Positions 30,882 through 40,689 of a stretch of DNA of 50,401 nucleotides are shown here, in pieces. The stretch covers positions 3,584,719 through 3,635,119 of the forward strand of contig CP092079.1 in the NCBI GenBank assembly GCA_022226955.1. Direction: 5' to 3'. The DNA comes from Nitrospira sp. Its GTDB lineage: Bacteria > Nitrospirota > Nitrospiria > Nitrospirales > Nitrospiraceae. Numbering within the stretch: the stretch's first letter is position 1; every line of letters starts with the position of its first letter. Both the position numbers and the translations under genes were made by a program. Under the pieces are notes generated by a model. It was not told the DNA's origin and did no database searches. It saw only the letters and a program-made list of their open reading frames with translations.

Positions 30882-33800
30882 GTGAGTAATTCTTCACAGA
30901 CGCCAATTGAACTGCTTCTCAAAAGCCGAATTCTCATCCTCGATGGGGCGATGGGAACGATGATTCAGCAACGGAAACTGGATGAGGCGGCGTTTCGCGG
31001 TGAGCGGTTCAAGGACTGGACGCAGGACCTCAAGGGTCACAACGATTTGCTGAATATCACGCAGCCGGCCGTTATTGAGGACATCCATCGACAGTATCTC
31101 GAAGCCGGTGCCGACATCGTCGAAACGAATACGTTCAACTCGCAGGCAATCTCTTTAGCCGACTATCACATGGAGACCCTGGGCTACGAGCTGTCGAAAG
31201 CCGGGGCGGAATGCGCCAAGCGGGCGGTTCTCGCCGTTCAAGCGGCTCAACCCAGTCGGCAATGTTTTGTGGCTGGCGCCATTGGGCCGACGACAAAGAC
31301 GTCGTCCATTTCGACGGATGTTAACAACTCGGCCGCCCGGGGAACCACGTATGAAGAATTGGTGGCGGCTTATAGCGATCAGGTTCGCGGCCTTCTCGAT
31401 GGCGGGGCCGATCTTCTGCTCGTCGAAACAATCTTCGACACCCTCAATGCCAAGGCGGCGTTCTTTGCCATTCAGCAAGTATTCGATCACGGCGGACGGC
31501 GCGTGCCGGTCATGGCCTCGGTGACATTCATTCAAGCCGGCAGCAATCGTGGCGTGACAGGCCAAACAGTGGAAGCGTTCTGGAATTCGATCTCGCATGT
31601 GCCGTTGCTGAGCGTGGGGATGAATTGCGCGCTGGGACCGAAGGAAATGCGCCCGCTGATCGAGGAGTTGTCGCAGATCGCGCCGACCTTTATTAGTTCG
31701 CATCCGAACGCCGGATTGCCCAATCCGTTACTGCCCACGGGATTTCCGGAAACGCCGGAGACGCTGGCGCCGCAGCTGCGGGACTGGGCACAGAACGGCT
31801 GGCTCAATATTGTGGGCGGCTGTTGCGGGACCACACCGGACCATATCAGAAAGATTGCCGAAGCTGTGCGCGGCCTCACGCCACGACCGATTCCAACTGT
31901 CGCGCCCTATACCCGCTTGAGTGGGCTTGAAGCCGTTACGCTGCGGCCAGATTCGAACTTTGTGAATGTCGGTGAGCGGACCAACGTGACCGGTTCGCCG
32001 GCTTTTTCAAAGCTGATTTTAGCCGGCGACTATGAAGCCGCGTTGTCTGTGGCGCGGCAACAAGTCGAAGGCGGCGCGCAGATCATTGATATCAACATGG
32101 ATGAAGGCATGCTGGATTCCAAGGCGGCAATGGAGAAGTTTCTCCGCCTCATTGCCTCGGAACCGGATATTTGCAAAGTGCCGATCATGGTCGATAGCTC
32201 CAAGTGGGAGGTGCTGGAGACCGGTCTGAGAAATATTCAAGGCAAGGCTATCGTCAACAGCATCAGTCTCAAAGAGGGCGAACAGAAATTTATCGATCAA
32301 GCGACCCTGGTCCATCGATACGGAGCCGCCGTCGTCGTCATGGCATTCGATGAGCAGGGGCAGGCCGACACATTGGAGCGGAAGAAAGAAATTTGCGCGC
32401 GCTCCTATAAGATTTTAATGGAACGGGTGGGCTTGCCTGCGACCGATATCATCTTTGACCCGAATATTCTGACTGTTGCGACCGGCATCGAAGAGCACAA
32501 CAACTATGCCGTCAATTTCATCGAGGCGACCCGCTGGATTAAGCAGCATTTGCCTGGCGCCAAGGTCAGCGGCGGCATCAGCAACATTTCGTTCTCGTTT
32601 CGTGGGAACAACGTGGTTCGTGAAGCGATGCATGCGGCGTTTCTCTATCATGCCATTAAGGCCGGCCTCGATATGGGGATCGTCAATGCGGGCCAGTTGG
32701 CAGTGTACGAAGAGATTCCCAAGGACCTGCTCGAACTGGTTGAAGATGTGTTATTGAACCGGCGGCCTGATGCCACCGAGCGGCTCGTGAATTTTGCCGA
32801 AACGGTCAAGCAAAAGGGAAAAGCCGTCGTCAAAGACGATGAGTGGCGCAAGGGGACGGTCGAAGAACGGCTTTCGCATGCGTTGGTCAAAGGCATTACG
32901 GATTATATCGATCAGGATACGGAAGAGGCGCGGCAGAAATATCCGAAGCCGTTGTCCGTCATTGAGGGACCGCTGATGGCCGGAATGAATATCGTCGGCG
33001 ATTTGTTCGGCTCTGGCAAGATGTTTCTTCCTCAAGTGGTAAAGAGCGCCCGGGTCATGAAAAAGTCCGTGGCCTATCTCATGCCCTTCATGGAAGAAGA
33101 GAAGAAGCGGGTGGGTGGGTATCAGGCGCAGGGAAAAATCTTGCTCGCCACCGTGAAAGGCGACGTGCATGACATCGGCAAGAACATCGTCGGCGTGGTG
33201 TTGGGGTGCAATAATTATGAGGTGGTCGATCTTGGTGTGATGGTGCCATGCGAAAAGATTTTGGCGACCGCGAAAGAGCTCAAGGTCGATGTGATCGGAT
33301 TGAGTGGTCTCATTACGCCGTCGCTGGATGAAATGGTGCATGTCGCCAAGGAAATGACTCGTGAAGGATTGACCGTGCCGTTGCTCATTGGCGGTGCGAC
33401 GACTAGCAAGGCCCATACAGCGGTGAAAATTGCTCCGTCCTATGCGCCGTCGGTAGTCCATGTGCTGGACGCCTCACGGGCGGTGGGTGTGGTAGGCAGT
33501 TTGATTAGTCCCTCGCAGAAGCCGGGGTTTGTGCAGCAAGTGCGGGACGATTACGAGCGGATGAGGCGGGCGCATCACGATCGTGGAGCCAAGCCTGTTC
33601 TGTCGATCGCGAATGCGCGCGCCAACCAGCTCGTGACTGACTGGGCAACCGCCGAGATTCCCGTGCCGTCATTCCTGGGTGTGCGGACGATCCTCGATCA
33701 ACCATTGGACGAGCTGGTGCCTTTCATCGATTGGTCGCCGTTCTTTCATACCTGGGAGCTCAAGGGACGTTATCCCGCGATTTTTGACGACGCCACAGTT

Positions 33801-34577
33801 GGCTCGAAGGCGAAGGAGCTGTACGACGATGCGCGTCGATTGCTGGATGAGATTCTCCAGAAGAAATTATTGACGGCCAAGGGGGTGTACGGGTTCTTTG
33901 CCGCCGCGAGTGTGGGAGACGATATCGCACTCTTTCGCGATGCTGCTCGCACAGAGAAAATTACGACGATTCATATGCTGCGGCAGCAATCGGAAAAACC
34001 TCAAGGCCAGCCCAACCTCGCGTTGGCTGACTATGTGGCGCCGGACGATTCCGGCCGGAAGGATCATCTCGGAGCCTTTGCGGTGACGGCGGGCATCGGT
34101 CTGGATGAGCTCTGCAGACGCTTCGACCAAGATCATGACGACTACAATTCTATTATGGCGAAAGCCTTGGCCGATCGTCTGGCAGAAGCCTTCGCGGAAT
34201 TTCTTCACAAACGGGTTCGCGACGAATGGGGTTATGGAAAGCAGGAGGTCTTGTCGCTTGAAGAACTGATCCGTGAAAAGTATCGAGGCATTCGTCCTGC
34301 GCCAGGCTATCCGGCCTGCCCGGACCATACTGAAAAGCGGCTGTTATTCGATCTTCTGCAAGTCGAGCGGAGCGCCGGCATGACATTGACGGAAAGCTTC
34401 GCCATGCTGCCGGCGGCGGCGGTGAGTGGTTTCTATTTCGCTCATCCGGAAGCGAAATACTTTGCTGTGGGAAAGATTGGGAAGGATCAAGTCGAAGACT
34501 ACGCTCGCCGGAAGGAGATGGACCTGCGCACAGTCGAGCGCTGGCTGTCGCCAAATCTCAACTACGAATCCGCGTAG
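30882..34577 (+). CDS. metH: Cobalamin-dependent methionine synthase MetH
   Basis: Methylates homocysteine to methionine using methyltetrahydrofolate and cobalamin. The 1,231 residues (1,227 in E. coli) include all four modules: homocysteine-binding domain with zinc cysteines (NCALG near 249, [10 protein letters not shown] near 312), pterin-binding domain ([16 protein letters not shown] near 357), cobalamin domain with [11 protein letters not shown] near 761 whose His is the axial ligand, and the SAM-binding reactivation domain ([15 protein letters not shown] near 1139). I prefer the GTG start with AGGAGA upstream over an ATG at 30843. No cobalamin or SAM riboswitch is visible in the short upstream region. 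It would use homocysteine from the sulfur operon or elsewhere. Confidence 0.96.
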   Translation: MSNSSQTPIELLLKSRILILDGAMGTMIQQRKLDEAAFRGERFKDWTQDLKGHNDLLNITQPAVIEDIHRQYLEAGADIVETNTFNSQAISLADYHMETLGYELSKAGAECAKRAVLAVQAAQPSRQCFVAGAIGPTTKTSSISTDVNNSAARGTTYEELVAAYSDQVRGLLDGGADLLLVETIFDTLNAKAAFFAIQQVFDHGGRRVPVMASVTFIQAGSNRGVTGQTVEAFWNSISHVPLLSVGMNCALGPKEMRPLIEELSQIAPTFISSHPNAGLPNPLLPTGFPETPETLAPQLRDWAQNGWLNIVGGCCGTTPDHIRKIAEAVRGLTPRPIPTVAPYTRLSGLEAVTLRPDSNFVNVGERTNVTGSPAFSKLILAGDYEAALSVARQQVEGGAQIIDINMDEGMLDSKAAMEKFLRLIASEPDICKVPIMVDSSKWEVLETGLRNIQGKAIVNSISLKEGEQKFIDQATLVHRYGAAVVVMAFDEQGQADTLERKKEICARSYKILMERVGLPATDIIFDPNILTVATGIEEHNNYAVNFIEATRWIKQHLPGAKVSGGISNISFSFRGNNVVREAMHAAFLYHAIKAGLDMGIVNAGQLAVYEEIPKDLLELVEDVLLNRRPDATERLVNFAETVKQKGKAVVKDDEWRKGTVEERLSHALVKGITDYIDQDTEEARQKYPKPLSVIEGPLMAGMNIVGDLFGSGKMFLPQVVKSARVMKKSVAYLMPFMEEEKKRVGGYQAQGKILLATVKGDVHDIGKNIVGVVLGCNNYEVVDLGVMVPCEKILATAKELKVDVIGLSGLITPSLDEMVHVAKEMTREGLTVPLLIGGATTSKAHTAVKIAPSYAPSVVHVLDASRAVGVVGSLISPSQKPGFVQQVRDDYERMRRAHHDRGAKPVLSIANARANQLVTDWATAEIPVPSFLGVRTILDQPLDELVPFIDWSPFFHTWELKGRYPAIFDDATVGSKAKELYDDARRLLDEILQKKLLTAKGVYGFFAAASVGDDIALFRDAARTEKITTIHMLRQQSEKPQGQPNLALADYVAPDDSGRKDHLGAFAVTAGIGLDELCRRFDQDHDDYNSIMAKALADRLAEAFAEFLHKRVRDEWGYGKQEVLSLEELIREKYRGIRPAPGYPACPDHTEKRLLFDLLQVERSAGMTLTESFAMLPAAAVSGFYFAHPEAKYFAVGKIGKDQVEDYARRKEMDLRTVERWLSPNLNYESA

Positions 34578-34650
34578 CAACCGCCCGGGTTGAAATCAAA
34601 ACTCCTACTGAGGCGCATCCAACGCGTAAGCGATAGGGCGGGATCTGAGG

Positions 34651-35160
34651 CTAGACGGCAGCCTCAAGCCTATCGTCTGTTGTGTGCTGGTGGCGGACGG
34701 TTTGGAGTGCCTGGAAAATCGATCGATAGCGAGCTTCAGACCAGGCGTTGAACGACTCCGCTTCGGCAAACACGAGATCCCATGCTTTTACGGGATCGAG
34801 TAACAAGAGGCGTTGGGTTCGATCGGTCGTAGAGAGATGGACGACTAGGACGCCAGAGTTTCCTGTCAAGCTAATATCGGTGAAGACATGGATTTTCTCC
34901 GATGCCGGAAGATGGCTGTCTCGCAATGCCGCTTCAGCAATGGGTTCGTAGAGTCGGTGCAGAAACTGTGCAGTGACTTCATGGGCGTTGGAAGGGCCTA
35001 AGAGTCGTGGGTTTGGTTTTTCGCCAAATAGGTTTTCTGTCAGATAGGTTGCGGCTTCCCAGGTTGGCATGAGGCCGGAGGCGACCAGCGCTTCGCAAAG
35101 ATAGGCGATCCAATTTCGGCTTGTCGTGCGTGGGTGGATCGCAGTCGATTTCTTAACCAT
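34651..35160 (-). CDS. Hypothetical protein, 169 aa
   Basis: A 169-residue soluble protein from the ATG of MVKKSTAIHPRTTSRNWIAY at 35160 (AAAGGG upstream; other in-frame ATGs at 35178 and 35280). It has a helical N-terminal half and a beta-strand region (IHVFTDISLTGNSGVLVVHL). No family recognised. It is eight to 130 bp downstream of the response-regulator gene on the same strand, depending on the start, so it may be in the same transcript. Confidence 0.6.
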   Translation of the reverse strand: MVKKSTAIHPRTTSRNWIAYLCEALVASGLMPTWEAATYLTENLFGEKPNPRLLGPSNAHEVTAQFLHRLYEPIAEAALRDSHLPASEKIHVFTDISLTGNSGVLVVHLSTTDRTQRLLLLDPVKAWDLVFAEAESFNAWSEARYRSIFQALQTVRHQHTTDDRLEAAV

Positions 35161-35288
35161 GGATGGCAACCCTTTCATCGTCGTAGTCGGTCTGAATCCT
35201 CGAACGTAAACGAGGTGTCGGATATGTGTTGAAGTGAAAAAAGTATATCGGTGAGGGAAAACCTGGTCAACGAATTGCAAAGAATGCG

Positions 35289-36428
35289 CTAAGCGGCAGT
35301 GGAGTCTTGCCGGGAGTGATCGGCGTATTGTTCGTGGATCCCGCGAAGATCTTCGGGGCTAGAGAGAAACAGATCGAGCAAGTCGGGATCGAAATGCTTG
35401 CCGCGCTCTTTCACCATCAAATCGCGAGCATGTTCGAAGTCAAAAGCCGGTTTGTAAACTCGTGCGGTGGTCAAGGCATCGAAGTTATCGGCGATAGAGG
35501 CAATGCGCCCTTCGATGGGAATCTCCTCGCCTTTCAGTTTGCGGGGATATCCGGTTCCGTCATACCGTTCGTGATGGGTCCAGGCAATGATCGCAGCGAC
35601 TTTCAGGAGTTCGGAGTCGGATCCAGCGAGAATCTTATAGCCGATTTCGGCATGTTGGGAGATGACGTCGAATTCAGCGGCCGTAAACTTTCCCGGCTTG
35701 AGCAGCACATGGTCGGGAGTGCCGATTTTTCCGATGTCATGCATCGGGCTTGCGGTGCGAATCAGGTCGATCCGCTCTGGGGCCAGGCCAGCCTTGCGCG
35801 CCAGTAATTCACAATAATGGCTCATGCGCTGAATATGCTGAGCAGTCGAGCAGTCACGAAACTCAGCGGCAATAGCCAATCGTTCGATGGTTTCTTTCCG
35901 GGAGAGCCGGAGTTCTTTCTCGCTGCGCTCCAACCATTCAAGGGCTTGCTGCAACGCCATCGTTCTGGTCCGGACGATTTCTTCAAGATTATCCCGATGT
36001 AAGCGGTTTTCCATTTCCAGTCGGCGCCGGCGCAAGGCATTGGCGACATCGATGAGCACTTCATTCGATTCGAAGGGTTTGACGATGTACCCAAACGCTC
36101 CCATATCGAGAGCCGCGTTGGCCAGCACAGAGCTATCGAGCCCGGTAACCATGATGGCAGCAATATGTGGACGGTCCGCGAGTAGATTCCGGACGAGATC
36201 CATGCCGGACTCTCCCGGCATGTTCACGTCGCACAACAGTAAGGCGAAGGGTTGTTCATCCATCCGTTGCCGAGCCTCACGCGCGTCGGCGGCAAGTGTG
36301 ACGGTATAGCCATGGGTTTGAAGCATATAGCCCAGCAGACGGCGAATCGCTTCTTCATCGTCGACGACCAGAATATTCCGGTTTTCAAGGAGGGCTTGTT
36401 GTGTGTCTCGATCAGGCGAAGTAGGCAT
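35289..36428 (-). CDS. Response regulator with HD-GYP phosphodiesterase domain
   Basis: A 379-residue two-component output protein. The N-terminal receiver domain (about 18-135) has the phosphoacceptor D67 (LLCDVNMPGESG), the switch TGL at 95-97 and K117 in VKPF. After a coiled-coil linker (about 136-185) comes an HD-GYP domain with the metal-binding H230-D231 (MHDIGKIGTPD), HHERYDGTGYP near 285-295 and a later DNFDALTT. The active-site set is complete, so it should hydrolyse cyclic-di-GMP when phosphorylated. No cognate kinase is adjacent. It is likely to control a switch such as adhesion or motility; a large adhesin locus lies 2 kb away, but a link is speculation. Confidence 0.95.
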   Translation of the reverse strand: MPTSPDRDTQQALLENRNILVVDDEEAIRRLLGYMLQTHGYTVTLAADAREARQRMDEQPFALLLCDVNMPGESGMDLVRNLLADRPHIAAIMVTGLDSSVLANAALDMGAFGYIVKPFESNEVLIDVANALRRRRLEMENRLHRDNLEEIVRTRTMALQQALEWLERSEKELRLSRKETIERLAIAAEFRDCSTAQHIQRMSHYCELLARKAGLAPERIDLIRTASPMHDIGKIGTPDHVLLKPGKFTAAEFDVISQHAEIGYKILAGSDSELLKVAAIIAWTHHERYDGTGYPRKLKGEEIPIEGRIASIADNFDALTTARVYKPAFDFEHARDLMVKERGKHFDPDLLDLFLSSPEDLRGIHEQYADHSRQDSTAA

Positions 36429-36892
36429 GGAGTAATTGTGAGATCTACGTTGAGAGACAGGTGTTGTGTCGAATCATTATCGGCTTGTTTTGTGGACTCT
36501 TGAGAATCGAATGAACAATTAGGGAATCTGCACCTTTTATGCCAATCGATGGTGTCGATGCGCCGAATGGGTTAGCTTTCTGCAAGCTATGATTCATTGG
36601 ACTAAGCGCCGGATGAAATGTCTTTACCAGCAAGCTGTTCGTGTCTTTTAAGCGGAATCATCCTTTTGGTGTGTGCCGAGGAGACAGCGGTTGACTCAAC
36701 AGCAATTTGTACAGAATGTGTCTACTGCATAGACGTATTTCGTACAATTCGAGAACCTTCTAGAGGGCCTTGTGGCGGTAGAGGCAGAGTAGAGATTGAT
36801 TGGGAATGGTCGATGCATGCTGGTTTGCGCTTTGGGCAGGGCTCGACTATAATTCCAACCTTACTTTTTGATGACGGGAAGGGGAGTATGCG
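36429..36892. other. 464-bp intergenic region before rph
   Basis: Divergent region between the HD-GYP gene and rph. Its right end contains the rph promoter. A 92-codon frame (36618-36896) crosses it but overlies the promoter and has weak coding character, so I do not annotate it. Nothing else is recognisable. Confidence 0.5.
36825..36853 (+). promoter_or_regulatory. Sigma-70 promoter of rph
   Basis: TTGCGC (36825-36830), a 17-base spacer and a perfect TATAAT (36848-36853). The expected start of transcription is about 33 bp before the ATG at 36893, which is preceded by GGAAGGGGAG. Confidence 0.6.
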
Positions 36893-37636
36893 ATGAGTGC
36901 GGTAGCTGGACTAGTTCGATTCGACGGGCGACGCAAGGATCAGCATCGGCCGGTCAAAGTCACGAGAAATTTCACCAAGCATGCTGAAGGATCTGTCCTT
37001 ATTGAAATGGGGGATACCAAGGTCATTTGTACGGCCTCGATAGAGGAGAAAGTGCCTCCGTTTCTGAAAGGCAAAGGAAGTGGGTGGGTCACGGCCGAAT
37101 ATTCCATGCTCCCGCGCGCGACTCATGACCGGACTTCTCGGGAAGCTGTCAAAGGAAAGCAGGGGGGGCGAACGCTCGAAATCCAGCGGCTGGTTGGTCG
37201 AGCATTGCGATCCGTGACCGATATGACACAGCTTGGAGAGCGGAGCATTTGGATCGACTGCGATGTCATTCAGGCCGACGGGGGAACCAGAACGGCGTCG
37301 ATTACCGGCGCGTTCATTGCGTTGGCCGATGCCTGTGCTGTGTTGAAAAAGAAGGATTTGATCAAGCGTCTTCCGCTGACCGATTATCTAGCGGCGATTA
37401 GTGTGGGCAAAGTGGGCGGGGAAGTGATGGTCGACTTGGCCTATACCGAAGATTCGATGGCGGAAGTCGATATGAATTTGGTCATGACCGGCCGCGGCCA
37501 GTATGTTGAAGTTCAAGGGACTGCGGAAAAGACGCCGTTTGCCAAGCATGATATGGACGAGTTCTTGAATCTCGGCTGGCAGGCAATTCAACGGCTTACT
37601 GCCATTCAAAAAGAGCTGATCGGGTCGCTGGATTAG
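36893..37636 (+). CDS. rph: Ribonuclease PH
   Basis: Phosphorolytic 3'-5' exoribonuclease of 247 residues that trims tRNA 3' ends. Family motifs are plain: [71 protein letters not shown] and [20 protein letters not shown], including the RGR-type phosphate-binding loop. It is followed after six bases by rdgB and then a tRNA gene, a sensible grouping because RNase PH processes tRNA precursors. A good promoter precedes it. Confidence 0.97.
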   Translation: MSAVAGLVRFDGRRKDQHRPVKVTRNFTKHAEGSVLIEMGDTKVICTASIEEKVPPFLKGKGSGWVTAEYSMLPRATHDRTSREAVKGKQGGRTLEIQRLVGRALRSVTDMTQLGERSIWIDCDVIQADGGTRTASITGAFIALADACAVLKKKDLIKRLPLTDYLAAISVGKVGGEVMVDLAYTEDSMAEVDMNLVMTGRGQYVEVQGTAEKTPFAKHDMDEFLNLGWQAIQRLTAIQKELIGSLD

Positions 37637-37642
37637 CAGAAT

Positions 37643-38253
37643 ATGGTGATAACGGAGATCGTATTGGCGACTCGGAATCGGCACAAGGGCGAAGAGCTGA
37701 TGGCTTTGCTCGGCGATCTGGGCATCCGCATTCGCACCTTGGCGGATTTCCCTGAGGCGCCGGAAGTGGAAGAAGACGGGCTGACCTGCGAGGCCAATGC
37801 CGTGAAGAAAGTCACGGAGATTTCGCGGGCAACCGGTCTTGCGGCGGTGGCCGACGATACCGGGCTGGAGGTTGATGCGTTGGGGGGACGCCCTGGCGTG
37901 CATGCTGCCCGCTATGCTGGAGAAGACGCCACCTACGAGGATAATTGCAGGAAGTTGATTCGAGAGCTTGCCGGAGTGCCTCGCGAGCGGCGTACCGCTC
38001 GATTTATCACCATTGCGGCCATTGTGGTGCCTGGCGAACCGGTCCAAGTGGCATCTGGTTCGCTATCAGGATATATTACGGACGCTCCAGCCGGAGCTCG
38101 CGGATTTGGCTATGACTCTGTTTTTTATGTGCCGGAACTTGGAGCCACATTAGCTGAAATCTCTGCTGAGCAGAAGAATCGCATTAGTCATCGCGCCAAG
38201 GCGTTTCTGCAAGCCAAGGAACTTCTTCGTGCGCGGCAGTCTGAGACTATCGT

Positions 38254-38263
<10 letters not shown>
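37643..38263 (+). CDS. rdgB: XTP/dITP diphosphatase
   Basis: A 206-residue house-cleaning enzyme (RdgB/HAM1 family) that hydrolyses non-canonical purine triphosphates such as dITP and XTP to the monophosphate. The motifs [35 protein letters not shown] and [12 protein letters not shown] are present. The last ten bases of the frame, including its TAG stop, are also the first ten bases of the downstream tRNA-Pro gene. The C-terminal codons are therefore constrained by tRNA sequence. It is translated from the rph transcript. Confidence 0.95.
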
Positions 38264-38330
<67 letters not shown>

Positions 38331-38362
38331 CCACGATCCGGCAAACCGGTCGCATATCTATG

Positions 38363-38386
38363 CCGCTGAGGCTTCAGCGGATCTCG
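38363..38386 (+). terminator. Possible terminator after tRNA-Pro
   Basis: CCGCTGA pairs with TCAGCGG (38363-38369 with 38374-38380), followed by ATCTCG and then a T-rich run (ATTTCTTTTCC). The T-run is displaced by six bases, so this is a weak match to an intrinsic terminator for the rph-rdgB-tRNA transcript. Confidence 0.35.
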
Positions 38387-38745
38387 ATTTCTTTTCCTTC
38401 TTAGCCCACTTTCTGAATCAGCTCTCGACTGCCTGCAGCGGTTTCGAGTGGAGCCGTTGCCATTCTCCCTAGGCGCAGGGATGAGAGTTCATCTCTCGCG
38501 CAAGTGCCTGCTTGCTTACCCTCACCCATTTCCGTAAGCGTGAACCTGTTTCGTTCAAGTCGAACGGTTTTCTCCATATTTACAGTTCGTTAGATAAATA
38601 CGATGTGGCGAGAATGGATTCCTTCGCTCAAGTGAAACGAATAGATACCGACATTATACAAAGAGCGCTAACAAATACAGATGGCGCGAGATATGCCCAA
38701 ACAAGTCTTCGGCTCAGGGCTAGTAGGATCAGATTGTCACAGGAA
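38387..38745. other. Region between tRNA-Pro and the TpsB gene
   Basis: About 360 bp that precede the likely TpsB start. The TpsB frame is open from 38512, but the first 78 codons lack signal-peptide character. No RNA gene, repeat or clear promoter is recognisable. Confidence 0.4.
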
Positions 38746-40464
38746 ATGAGTGGAGTAGTGAGGAGCGATAATTTTATCCGACGATTCGTCGTTGCAATGG
38801 CGGTGCTTCCGGTGGGAGTGAGTGTCTTTGCGCTTATGGCGGCGGCTTCATTCGGGCAAACGATTCCAGATGCCGGGGTGCTTCAGCAGCGAGAACAACG
38901 CCAAATAGAACAGGAACGACGGGAGTCTGTGCCGGGCCAAGCGCCAACCCCTGCGCCAGGGACATCGCCCAATGAGCCAGCCGAAGGCGCGGTGACTGTT
39001 TTTGTTTCTGGCTATCGGTTTGAAGGGAATACGTTGGTGCCGGAGGAAGAACTACGGCAAGTCGTGGCTTCCTATGCCGACCGACAGGTCGATCTCGTGT
39101 TGCTGCAACGAGCCGCCGCCGTGGTTGCTGAACATTACCGTCAACGCGGGTGGATCGTGCGGACGTATCTTCCTCAGCAGGATGTAACCGGCGGGAACAT
39201 CCTCATCAACATTATCGAGGCGATGGTCGGAGAAGTATCGCTCGAAGGGATGCCTCCGACGAGAGTTAAGCCGGAACATGTTCTCGGCATGGTCCGAGAG
39301 CAGCTTCACTCAGACGAGCCGTTGAGCACGAAGGCGTTGGATCGAGGATTGCTGCTGGCCGACGATTTGGTGGGAGTGCAGTCTTCCGGAGCATTGGCGC
39401 CCGGTGAACGATTGGGCCAGACCAACGTGCTGGTCACCGCCAAGGACGATCCGCCGCTGCAAGGAGACTTGATCGTCAACAATGGCGGACAGCGCGCGAC
39501 CGGGGCCATGCAAGGCATCGCGGAAGTGCGGGTGGAAAGTCCGTTCAAGCGAGGCGACCGACTGAGCCTGACCGGCGTGTTTTCCGAAGGAAGCCAATAC
39601 GGCAGAGTGGGGTATACACGCCCGGTCGGGTACGATGGGTGGCAAATCGGAGTCAATGCCTCATGGTTGTCGTACCGGCTCATTACACCGGAGTTCACTG
39701 CGCTGAATGTCAACGGCGATGCGCAAAGCGTGGGGATCGGCGCGCTCTATCCGTTGATTCGGGCGCGAAACTACAACCTGCAATGGCTCATGAATTACGA
39801 CTACCGGCGTTTCAACAATCAGGCGCTGAATGTAACTCGGTCGAATTACCGCATCAACGAAGGTACCGTCGGGTTCGCAGGAAACTGGTTTGAAGAACTG
39901 CTCGGGACTTCCGGCGCAACGTTCGGCAGTCTCAACCTGATTGTTGGCGAGGTTGGCCAAGGCGCGCACGATGTGGGAGAAAATTCTGGTATCGCGGGAA
40001 CCTTCTCAAAAATACGATGGTATGTCAGCCGCCAACAACAGATGATTTCGGGGCTCTCGATTTTCGGAGCATTTACAGGGCAGAAGGCCTTCAGCACCAT
40101 GGATTCCGCGGAGAAGTTTTATCTCGGCGGTCCTCAAGGTCTGCGGGCCTATCCGGTGAACGAGGCCAGTGGATCGACTGGGTGGCTAGCCACTGGTGAG
40201 CTGCGAGGTTCTCTGCCATGGGGCGTAGGGCTTGCCGGATTTTTCGACGCGGGTTGGGTTTCAAATCCTGCCAATAGCGGCCAGTCGTATTCCTTAAAAG
40301 GTGGCGGACTCACGTTGAGCTGGCGCGCTCCCCTGGGAATTACCCTCGATGCCACTTGGGCGCATCGGTTGGGAGACAATCCCAATCCGACCGCCACCGG
40401 ACAGGACCAGGATGGTTCACTGACGAGAAACCGATTCTGGTTCTCGGTTCATTACGCCTTCTAA
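38746..40464 (+). CDS. TpsB outer-membrane transporter (ShlB/FhaC/HecB family)
   Basis: Two-partner secretion transporter of about 572 residues. From ATG 38746 it has a signal peptide (FIRRFVVAMAVLPVGVSVFA ... ASFGQ), a Gln/Glu/Pro-rich linker, POTRA domains (VFVSGYRFEGNTLVPEEELR; then GGNILINIIEAMVGEVSLEG) and a C-terminal 16-stranded Omp85-type barrel ending in an aromatic residue (RFWFSVHYAF). The conserved loop-6 motif VRGF/Y appears as LRAYPVNEASGSTG, keeping the essential Arg. It exports the TpsA protein encoded 226 bp downstream. The start is uncertain because no ideal ribosome-binding site precedes 38746; the open frame begins at 38512. Confidence 0.9.
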   Translation: MSGVVRSDNFIRRFVVAMAVLPVGVSVFALMAAASFGQTIPDAGVLQQREQRQIEQERRESVPGQAPTPAPGTSPNEPAEGAVTVFVSGYRFEGNTLVPEEELRQVVASYADRQVDLVLLQRAAAVVAEHYRQRGWIVRTYLPQQDVTGGNILINIIEAMVGEVSLEGMPPTRVKPEHVLGMVREQLHSDEPLSTKALDRGLLLADDLVGVQSSGALAPGERLGQTNVLVTAKDDPPLQGDLIVNNGGQRATGAMQGIAEVRVESPFKRGDRLSLTGVFSEGSQYGRVGYTRPVGYDGWQIGVNASWLSYRLITPEFTALNVNGDAQSVGIGALYPLIRARNYNLQWLMNYDYRRFNNQALNVTRSNYRINEGTVGFAGNWFEELLGTSGATFGSLNLIVGEVGQGAHDVGENSGIAGTFSKIRWYVSRQQQMISGLSIFGAFTGQKAFSTMDSAEKFYLGGPQGLRAYPVNEASGSTGWLATGELRGSLPWGVGLAGFFDAGWVSNPANSGQSYSLKGGGLTLSWRAPLGITLDATWAHRLGDNPNPTATGQDQDGSLTRNRFWFSVHYAF

Positions 40465-40689
40465 CCGCAGATTCTCCGATCGGCTCCGCCTTGGACAGGT
40501 ACAGTCTCGTTCTCTAACTGGAAGAGGCTCGTTGCGTCGCACTGTCTTCAGTTTTGCTCCATCACAACCGAAATATCATAGGCAGCCATTGCTAGGACTC
40601 TGTCCTTTCCTCGATCCGGCACAGCAGGGTCGAGTTCAGCCATCACGACAACGTGTTGAAAAAGTCTGACCACTGCAAGAGCGAGCGTT
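40465..40689. other. Intergenic region between TpsB and TpsA genes
   Basis: A 225-bp spacer without a recognisable terminator or promoter box. The two genes are probably cotranscribed, but a separate TpsA promoter cannot be excluded. Confidence 0.4.

Noticed and set aside
36618..36896. 92-codon plus-strand frame before rph
   Set aside because: It overlies a strong rph promoter and has weak coding character, although its stop overlaps the rph ATG.
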